From positions 1-21,263 of IMG/VR virus record IMGVR_UViG_3300042923_001310: a stretch of 21,263 bases of DNA; one strand, given 5' to 3'. The notes under the pieces were generated by a model. That model saw nothing but the letters and a program-made list of their open reading frames with translations, had not been told where the DNA came from and did no database searches. The translations under genes and the position numbers were made by a program. Shown here in pieces: positions 1 to 5,339 of this stretch; the first letter of the stretch is position 1; each line of letters begins with the position of its first letter. Source of the stretch: a virus.

Positions 1-567
1 GTTATGGAGATTTTTCAAAGTATTCAAGGTGAAGGAACTATAGCCGGATATCCTGTAACGTTTATTAGACTTGCTGGATGTAATTTAGCTTGCTCTTGGT
101 GCGATACAAAAGAAAGTTGGAATCCTAAAGATGTTGAAATGCTGACTCCAATACAGATTGAATCTCGCTGCGTTTATCCTTTTGTTGTTATAACTGGTGG
201 AGAACCAACGATTCATGATTTACAAGGCTTGACTGATATCCTTTCAGCATTTGGACATCGGGTAATGATTGAAACTAATGGTACCAATCCTATTCCAGCA
301 AAATGGAAGATAGATTGGGTAGTATGTTCTCCTAAACCTCCATTGTACGAAGTCAATTGTAGGTGTGATGAATTAAAGTACGTAGTGGATGATGCTTTCC
401 AAGAATCTATTATTCCAACGGGAAAGGCTAATTACATTACTCTACAACCAGAGAGTTGTAAGCCCGAATCTCTAAAACGAGCAATAACGATAGTAGAAAA
501 TAGTGCTGCAAGTCGTAAACCTTATAGATTAGGCATTCAATTGCATAAATACATTGAGGTGAAATAA
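1..567 (+). CDS. queE: QueE, 7-carboxy-7-deazaguanine synthase (5' end probably cut by window edge)
   Basis: Radical SAM enzyme that converts 6-carboxytetrahydropterin to 7-carboxy-7-deazaguanine (CDG) in the preQ0 pathway. Counting from the ATG at position 4, the opening matches the QueE start (EIFQSIQGEG), followed by the cluster motif C26-x3-C30-x2-C33 in GCNLACSWCDT and a GGEPT motif near residue 65. Family proteins usually carry a few residues before the EIF motif, and no ribosome binding site is visible, so the true start is probably just upstream of the window. The frame is open from base 1. At 187 residues it is slightly short for the family. It heads a block with folE, a DpdA-like gene and gat-queC, which indicates DNA modification. 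QueD is not in the window and may lie upstream. Confidence 0.93.
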   Translation, partial: VMEIFQSIQGEGTIAGYPVTFIRLAGCNLACSWCDTKESWNPKDVEMLTPIQIESRCVYPFVVITGGEPTIHDLQGLTDILSAFGHRVMIETNGTNPIPAKWKIDWVVCSPKPPLYEVNCRCDELKYVVDDAFQESIIPTGKANYITLQPESCKPESLKRAITIVENSAASRKPYRLGIQLHKYIEVK

Positions 568-568
568 C

Positions 569-733
569 TTGTTAAATAAGGAAAAATATCGAGATATTTG
601 TTTTCAAGCTATATTTGATGAAAACATCGAAGAAATATGTAAAGATTGTGGTTTAACGACTTCCCTTCGATTATGCGAAGGAAGCAATTGTCGTACGGCA
701 ATAGAATTGTTCCTAGAAAAAGAAATCGATTAA
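569..733 (+). CDS. Small cysteine-rich protein (54 aa), unknown
   Basis: Starts at TTG, two bases after the queE stop, with a GAGGTG ribosome binding site (555-560) lying inside the end of queE, so it is probably translationally coupled. The 54-residue product has four cysteines in its second half (C24-x2-C27-x8-C36-x4-C41), which could bind a metal such as zinc, then an acidic helix-like tail. I do not recognise a family. The good binding site, the spacing and the cysteine pattern favour a real gene. Confidence 0.6.
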   Translation: MLNKEKYRDICFQAIFDENIEEICKDCGLTTSLRLCEGSNCRTAIELFLEKEID

Positions 734-744
734 ATAAATCAGCT

Positions 745-795
745 GAGTATTTATATTGCGGCAGAAATAAAAGTGGCTATTCTGGTAATATAAGG
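745..795 (+). promoter_or_regulatory. Recurrent motif A: TATTTATATTGC plus TATTCTGGTAATATAAGG
   Basis: Contains ATTTATATTGC, which is one half of a palindrome seen fully at 3806-3823 and 19445-19462. About 20 bp later comes the 18-bp block TATTCTGGTAATATAAGG (778-795), repeated exactly at 3843-3860 before gat-queC. One reading is a promoter with TTGCGG as -35 and TATTCT as -10, spaced 16 bp. The block lies just before the ATG at 806. Function is inferred from recurrence and position only. Confidence 0.45.
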
Positions 796-805
796 GGAGA
801 GAAAT

Positions 806-907
806 ATGAATTACTCGATAAATATTCAAAATAGCTCATTAAGAGAAAGAGTTTTTGAAACCTTTCAACACTTATGGAAGATTCACGAACTGTCTTTCTC
901 AAAATAA
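806..907 (+). CDS. Short ORF (33 aa) overlapping the HNH gene; possibly its out-of-frame N-terminus
   Basis: ATG preceded by a good GGGGAGAG ribosome binding site, directly downstream of the conserved 18-bp block at 778-795. It encodes 33 residues with a helical, charged centre (LRERVFETFQ) and ends at a TAA at 905-907, inside the HNH gene in another frame. The HNH frame has no ribosome binding site of its own and is closed upstream by TGA at 856. Together these suggest the pair was once, or still is, one protein joined by a frameshift near 890-904. It could also be a leader peptide coupling HNH translation. I see no domain in the peptide. Confidence 0.4.
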   Translation: MNYSINIQNSSLRERVFETFQHLWKIHELSFSK

Positions 908-1317
908 TTAATGTGCTGTCTAATGAATATTCTATTGCTCCTCCTAGGGTGAAAGAGTATTTAAATACAATTCTCCTACCAGAAGAAATCAAAACATATT
1001 CCGCTACTCTAAGGTCCTTAAATGCAATTGGAAAATACAATCCTAGGTGGGTAGGAGATAGAATATTAGATCAGGGATATTTCTATGTTAAGACTCCCAC
1101 TTGGTTTACTGGAATAAGTATGGATGGTACTAGAGTTGCGGAACATATTATAGTTTATTGTCTCGAACATTCTTTAACCGAAATTCCAAAAGGTTTTGTA
1201 ATTCATCACGTTGACTTAAATCCTTTAAACAACGTACCTAGTAACTTACTGATGTTAACTGTGTCCGAACACATAAAACTACATCGAAAATTGAAAGGGG
1301 ATAAATTAAATGATTAA
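874..1317 (+). CDS. HNH endonuclease, probably a homing-type free-standing nuclease
   Basis: The C-terminal third has the HNH signature: an HHVD core, then NPLNN, then SNLLML and a final H-x3-H ([10 protein letters not shown]). Before it lies a region rich in aromatic residues and glycine, typical of phage HNH proteins. It sits between queE and folE, where free-standing homing nucleases are often found, and its last 8 bases overlap folE. The ATG at 874 has no recognisable ribosome binding site. The frame cannot extend upstream because of TGA at 856, so the gene may be 5'-truncated, frameshifted (see the ORF at 806) or started by coupling. At 147 residues it is within the usual range for small HNH proteins. 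Confidence 0.8.
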   Translation: MEDSRTVFLKIINVLSNEYSIAPPRVKEYLNTILLPEEIKTYSATLRSLNAIGKYNPRWVGDRILDQGYFYVKTPTWFTGISMDGTRVAEHIIVYCLEHSLTEIPKGFVIHHVDLNPLNNVPSNLLMLTVSEHIKLHRKLKGDKLND

Positions 1318-1885
1318 TCAAAAAAGCAGAGAAATTATTGAAAATGCAATTGAAACTATTTTAGCAAACCTTGGTGAAGATGTAAATCGTGAAGGACTGC
1401 TAGATACTCCAAAACGCGTAGCTAAAATGTATGGTGAAGTATTCTCTGGCTACGAACTAAATCCAAAGGATATTTTAGGTACAACTTTTGCGGATGATGC
1501 ACATGAAGAATTAGTAATGGTTGGTCCAATTCCATTTTACAGTCATTGTGAACATCATATGGTTCCATTCTTTGGCCAAGCGTGGATTGGATATATTCCA
1601 GAAGGTAAAGTAGTAGGAATTAGCAAATTTGCAAGACTACTAGATTGTTATGCTAGGAGACTTCAAATTCAAGAACGTTTAACTGATCAAGTTGCAAACA
1701 TGATTCAGGAAGTTTTACACCCTAAGGGTGTAGCGGTAATCATCAGAGCGGAGCATATGTGTATGTCAATGAGAGGTGTTAAAAAACCTGGAACTCGTAC
1801 TACTACGTCCGCTATGAGAGGTGTCTTTTTAAAAGAGCCAGATGCTAGAGCTGAATTTCTTTCTTTGGTTCAAATGAATCAATAA
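1310..1885 (+). CDS. folE: GTP cyclohydrolase I (FolE)
   Basis: Converts GTP to 7,8-dihydroneopterin triphosphate, the first step of both folate and 7-deazaguanine synthesis. Full length at 191 residues. The hallmark motifs are present: zinc ligands C80 and H83 in [10 protein letters not shown], the block [20 protein letters not shown], and C151 in [10 protein letters not shown] followed by [15 protein letters not shown]. Its ATG overlaps the HNH gene by 8 bases and uses the AAAGGGGA site inside that gene. In this context it most likely feeds preQ0 synthesis for DNA modification, although it could also raise folate levels for ThyX. Confidence 0.97.
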   Translation: MINQKSREIIENAIETILANLGEDVNREGLLDTPKRVAKMYGEVFSGYELNPKDILGTTFADDAHEELVMVGPIPFYSHCEHHMVPFFGQAWIGYIPEGKVVGISKFARLLDCYARRLQIQERLTDQVANMIQEVLHPKGVAVIIRAEHMCMSMRGVKKPGTRTTTSAMRGVFLKEPDARAEFLSLVQMNQ

Positions 1886-1897
1886 CAGAAATAGGCC

Positions 1898-1926
1898 TTG
1901 ATTTTATCTTGGGAATATCATATAAT
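1898..1926 (+). promoter_or_regulatory. Sigma-A-type promoter P1
   Basis: TTGATT at 1898-1903, a 17-bp spacer ending in ATATCA, and TATAAT at 1921-1926, followed by TAATTA. It is one of eight near-identical promoters in the window. Here the downstream palindrome is cut short by the ribosome binding site AAAGGAGG. It drives the dNMP-kinase-like gene and probably the DpdA operon. Confidence 0.9.
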
Positions 1927-1946
1927 TAATTAAAGGAGGAATAAGA

Positions 1947-2477
1947 TTGAAAAATCTGAAGGTTGTGTGTATTAATGGTTTTCCCCTTAGTGGGAAAGAT
2001 ACTTTTGTAATTAGTTGTCAAGCTGTAGCGCATCCGAATACTTATATTAGACATATTTCTACAGTTGACAAAGCAAAGGAAGCATTAAAACTTCTTGGAT
2101 GGACTGGAGTAGAAAAAACAGAAGAAGTTAGACAAGCCTTACACACTTTAAAGATGATATCAAATTCCTTATTTAATGGCTCCAAGGCATATGTCGAAGA
2201 TTCAATCCAAGCTATGCTTCATATAGCATATCGTGGAGTTCTTTTCATCGATTCTAGAGAACCAATTGAACTTGCAGAAATGAAGAAATTGTTCAATGCT
2301 ACGTGTATATTAGTTTCAAGACCTAAGAGTGAACTTACTACTGTTCAAACATTTGCGGATCAGAATGTGCTCAATTTTGACTATGATTATATCGTAGATA
2401 ATTCCGGAACCCTTGCAGAATTAAGAGAAACTTCTAAGAGGTTTTTAAGGCAATTATTTGAGGAGGAATTTCAATGA
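1947..2477 (+). CDS. P-loop kinase, likely deoxynucleoside monophosphate kinase
   Basis: Starts at TTG with a strong AAAGGAGGA site 6-7 bases upstream. The N-terminus carries a P-loop of the form G11-FPLS-G16-K17-D18-T19, the GKDT variant typical of phage dNMP kinases and adenylate-kinase-like proteins. A later FIDSREP segment (about residues 100-106) resembles the Walker B/LID area of that family. A role in phosphorylating dNMPs for DNA synthesis is inferred from the P-loop type, the 176-residue size and the neighbours. No residue visible here identifies the base. It is the first gene after promoter P1 and overlaps the next gene by 4 bases. Confidence 0.7.
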   Translation: MKNLKVVCINGFPLSGKDTFVISCQAVAHPNTYIRHISTVDKAKEALKLLGWTGVEKTEEVRQALHTLKMISNSLFNGSKAYVEDSIQAMLHIAYRGVLFIDSREPIELAEMKKLFNATCILVSRPKSELTTVQTFADQNVLNFDYDYIVDNSGTLAELRETSKRFLRQLFEEEFQ

Positions 2478-2659
2478 GAACGTTGGGGTATTTGGATCAA
2501 ATTCATACGGATGAATTAGTCTCAGAATTGCGTAAGAGACCTGGAGTAACTACTATTACAATTGAAGGCAATGAAGATGCATTTGGAGCAGATTTTGATG
2601 CTTTAAATTACATGGAAGGTCCCATGACAATATTAAAGGTGGTGCCAGAATGCAAGTAG
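2474..2659 (+). CDS. Small acidic protein (61 aa), unknown
   Basis: Starts at ATG overlapping the previous stop (ATGA), with a GAGGAGGAA site. It encodes 61 residues with an alternating hydrophobic strand pattern (TTITI, TILKVV) suggesting a small alpha/beta fold. No catalytic motif is recognised. It lies between the kinase and the DpdA-like gene and overlaps the latter by 10 bases, so it is co-translated with the modification genes. Confidence 0.65.
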   Translation: MRTLGYLDQIHTDELVSELRKRPGVTTITIEGNEDAFGADFDALNYMEGPMTILKVVPECK

Positions 2660-3423
2660 CTTTAATAACTCCTGTTCCTCTACTAGCCGAGTTTGCAAGT
2701 CGTAGTAAATATCATTTGACACTTGCTACCGAAATTCTTGATAGTCTGGACTATCAGAATTATTACAGGTATGCTCGTAAAGTTGGAGATTACGTAATGC
2801 TAGATAATTGTGCATACGAACTTGGTAAATCCGTATCGAGCTTACAATTGCGGGAATGTATTAATTTAATTGATCCTAATGCGATGTTTCTACCAGATAC
2901 TAGGTTCAATACTAAGGCAACATTAGAGCAGGTTAAAAACTATGCTCCTTTCTTTGCGGATGGTGTTTTAAAACTATTTGCCGTACCGCAAGGAAATAGT
3001 TTGCAAGAAGTGCTATTCTGCTACGACGAGTTGAGAAAGGATCCTTTAATAGATGGGTTTGGAATCTATGAGGAAATTGGTGAAGTTACTGGAACTGGGC
3101 GTAGAGCAGACTTCCTACGATTACTAGAAGCAACTGGCAGGGTAGATGAACATCGAACGTATCATTGCCTAGGAATGGAAGAAGATGTTGAACAAATAAA
3201 GGAATTAGCGAAGTTCCCTTGGGTTATGGGAGTAGATAGTGCTAAACCAATTGTCTATGGAATCCATGGCATATCTCTGGCAAAGAAGGGTCCACTAGTA
3301 CCTTATCCTCATAGACCTAAAAACTACTTTGAACATTCTGATGTGCAATTCCGAAGCGTAATTCATCACAATATTTCAATGGTGCAACAGTGGGTACAGA
3401 ACCCACTTGCAAATATATGGTAG
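2650..3423 (+). CDS. dpdA: DpdA-like DNA-guanine transglycosylase (TGT paralogue)
   Basis: Predicted to swap guanine in DNA for a 7-deazaguanine base, by analogy with tRNA-guanine transglycosylase and phage DpdA proteins. The 257-residue protein has the short phage-type length. It shows VMLDNCAYELG around D52, which I take as the active-site aspartate segment. Later come a glycine-rich IYEEIGEVTGTGRRADF region, a GVDSAKPIVYG segment and a closing PHRPKNYFE motif. The beta-strand spacing fits a TIM barrel. Assignment rests on these motifs and on co-occurrence with queE, folE and gat-queC. It starts at ATG with AAAGGTGGTG, overlapping the previous gene. A remote alternative is another TIM-barrel enzyme, but the neighbourhood argues strongly for DpdA. 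Confidence 0.8.
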   Translation: MQVALITPVPLLAEFASRSKYHLTLATEILDSLDYQNYYRYARKVGDYVMLDNCAYELGKSVSSLQLRECINLIDPNAMFLPDTRFNTKATLEQVKNYAPFFADGVLKLFAVPQGNSLQEVLFCYDELRKDPLIDGFGIYEEIGEVTGTGRRADFLRLLEATGRVDEHRTYHCLGMEEDVEQIKELAKFPWVMGVDSAKPIVYGIHGISLAKKGPLVPYPHRPKNYFEHSDVQFRSVIHHNISMVQQWVQNPLANIW

Positions 3424-3434
3424 GAGGAATATAC

Positions 3435-3785
3435 ATGTCTTATCCACAAGTAACAGTATTTATTGATGACTTAGAAGGTACGAATGCTTTCCTGAAAGAA
3501 AAGGAAGCAGACTCTCCAGTAGTCATCAGTGCAAACAAGATAGTTGTTCCAGCTAGAAATGGTGCTTCAATTGCACAACTCGTTGTAGTAGTACAACATC
3601 TAGCGAAGTCAGAAGCTGAAGATCTTGTTGAAGCAATAGAATTTAAGCCAGAGATAAAAGGTGGACTTACACCAAATATTGAATTAAAGATTCAAGCAGC
3701 TTTAGAGGATGCAGCTAAAGCTGTTGCGGCGAGTACTACAGCTAATACCGAAGCAACGAAAGTTGTAGAAAAACCCAAGGCTTAA
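3435..3785 (+). CDS. Hypothetical protein (116 aa) with Ala-rich tail
   Basis: The chosen ATG at 3435 follows a good TAGGAGGA site (3421-3428). An in-frame ATG at 3390 lies inside the DpdA gene without such a site. The first 80 residues look like a compact alpha/beta domain. The last 30 or so are rich in Ala, Thr, Glu and Lys and are probably a flexible tail. No family is recognised. It is the last gene of the DpdA transcription unit, followed by a strong hairpin. Confidence 0.7.
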   Translation: MSYPQVTVFIDDLEGTNAFLKEKEADSPVVISANKIVVPARNGASIAQLVVVVQHLAKSEAEDLVEAIEFKPEIKGGLTPNIELKIQAALEDAAKAVAASTTANTEATKVVEKPKA

Positions 3786-3799
3786 TAATCCAAGAGCAA

Positions 3800-3829
3800 A
3801 TCTGCGCAATATAAATATATTGCGCAGAT
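3800..3829. terminator. Perfect 14-bp inverted repeat before gat-queC (terminator or regulatory hairpin)
   Basis: ATCTGCGCAATATA, two bases AA, then its exact reverse complement. The hairpin ends the upstream unit but is not followed by a clear T-run, so simple intrinsic termination is doubtful. Its centre is the recurrent palindrome found also at 19445-19462, so it may instead be a protein-binding site or a folded leader for gat-queC. Confidence 0.6.
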
Positions 3830-3860
3830 AGCTTTCCAGGTATATTCTGGTAATATAAGG
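3806..3860 (+). promoter_or_regulatory. Recurrent motif B: palindrome plus TATTCTGGTAATATAAGG
   Basis: The palindrome GCAATATAAATATATTGC (3806-3823) is followed about 19 bp later by TATTCTGGTAATATAAGG (3843-3860), identical over 18 bp to 778-795. TTGCGC and TATTCT could serve as -35 and -10 at 17 bp spacing. It lies upstream of gat-queC, where no TTGATT/TATAAT promoter of the common type is seen. Confidence 0.5.
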
Positions 3861-3896
3861 CGAGAAATTTAATATGGAGAGGGGAGAATAATCTAT

Positions 3897-5339
3897 ATGT
3901 GTTCAATCACTGGAGTAGTTTATCCAAAAGCTGGTAATTCAACCATTCATGAAGAAATAGGTCAAAGAGTTATGGCTACAATCTATCGTGCGGAGGATCG
4001 TGGTAGAGATAGTTGGGGTTATGCAATGATATTTCAAAATCCTCAAATACCTCCATCTTTGAAGAGATGGACTAGTGCTCCAAGTCAACTGTCAACTGTA
4101 ATTCCAGAAATGTCTCATCCTGGAGCGTCAGTTCTTATTAATAATAATAGAGCGGAACCAACAACTGAATACGTGAAGACTAAATTTCTAGAGGATGTAC
4201 AACCTTATCGTAGTGGAGGCTGGTACGTAGTACACAACGGTACAATAGCTAATGATAAAGAACTTAAGGAAGGATACGGAATTTCTGTTGATACTTCAAT
4301 TGATAGTGCGGTTATTCCTGCGCTCCTTAATACCGCCTTAAGTGATGATAACTTTACTGCGGAAGATGTGGCTAGAGTATTAACTCAAGAGGTAATAGGC
4401 TCTTACTCTTTAGCGATTATGCACTATAAACATCCTGGCAAAGTAATTCTTGCATGCAACTATAAGCCATTGTATCTAGGCTATCATCCGCAATCAAAAT
4501 ATTGGATGTTTTCAAGTCAAAAAGAATATATTACTGGAAAGTCCATTCAACGAAAACTAGGTTGTGCTCTAACTGTAGAAGCAATACCCCCGTATAGTTG
4601 TGTGATGGTATCCAATGAAATGGCACCTAGAGATCTTGAATTCCTATCTCTATATCCTGCGAAAGAAGGTAAGCCGAAAGCATTAGTAGTTTGTTCTGGG
4701 GGATTGGATTCAACTGTTGTAGCTGCAAAGGCCAAGAAAGATGGATACGATGTGACTTTGCTTCATTTTAAATACAGTTGTCGAGCTGAGGAGAAAGAAG
4801 TTATAGCAATCAAAAAGATTGCAGAATATCTTAGTTGTGAATATATGTTCGTAACGACAGATATATTTAAAGACGTTATTAAAGGATCTCCACTAACTGG
4901 TACTGGAAATGAAGAAATTGCGTATAGTCAAGCGGGAGCAGAGTTCGCACATGAATGGGTTCCAGCAAGAAATCTAATTATGCTATCTCTCGCAACGGGT
5001 ATAGCGGAATCTCATGGATTTGATACTTTGATGCTAGGCAATAACTTAGAAGAGTCTGGAGCATATCCTGATAACGAAATGGAATTCATTAACAAGTTAA
5101 ATGCTGTAATGCCATACTCTGTAGCGGCTAATAAGCGGGTTACTATTCAAATGCCAGTAGGTAACCTAATGAAACACGAAATTGTTAAATTAGGTTTAAA
5201 AGTAGATGCACCCCTACATCTAACTTGGTCTTGTTACGAAGCTGGAAAATTGCATTGTGGCGTATGTGGTCCATGTTACATGCGTAGAACAGCTTTTGCA
5301 ATTAATGATACTCCGGAGGTAATTAATTATGAGCAATAG
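3897..5339 (+). CDS. gat-queC: Gat-QueC: class II glutamine amidotransferase fused to QueC
   Basis: 480-residue fusion. The N-terminus begins Met-Cys-Ser-Ile, so removal of Met exposes C2, the nucleophile of Ntn-type amidotransferases. NNNRAEPT and VHNGTI segments that bind glutamine follow. From about residue 262 it is QueC: the ATP-binding PP-loop S267-GGLD-S272, an ARN segment, and a zinc site C446-x7-C454-x2-C457-x2-C460. QueC makes preQ0 from CDG. In Archaea, Gat-QueC fusions complete archaeosine, and in phage 9g a similar set gives 2'-deoxyarchaeosine. The predicted product here is therefore dG+. The start has a GAGAGGGGAG site. The 3' end overlaps the polymerase gene by 11 bases. Confidence 0.93.
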   Translation: MCSITGVVYPKAGNSTIHEEIGQRVMATIYRAEDRGRDSWGYAMIFQNPQIPPSLKRWTSAPSQLSTVIPEMSHPGASVLINNNRAEPTTEYVKTKFLEDVQPYRSGGWYVVHNGTIANDKELKEGYGISVDTSIDSAVIPALLNTALSDDNFTAEDVARVLTQEVIGSYSLAIMHYKHPGKVILACNYKPLYLGYHPQSKYWMFSSQKEYITGKSIQRKLGCALTVEAIPPYSCVMVSNEMAPRDLEFLSLYPAKEGKPKALVVCSGGLDSTVVAAKAKKDGYDVTLLHFKYSCRAEEKEVIAIKKIAEYLSCEYMFVTTDIFKDVIKGSPLTGTGNEEIAYSQAGAEFAHEWVPARNLIMLSLATGIAESHGFDTLMLGNNLEESGAYPDNEMEFINKLNAVMPYSVAANKRVTIQMPVGNLMKHEIVKLGLKVDAPLHLTWSCYEAGKLHCGVCGPCYMRRTAFAINDTPEVINYEQ

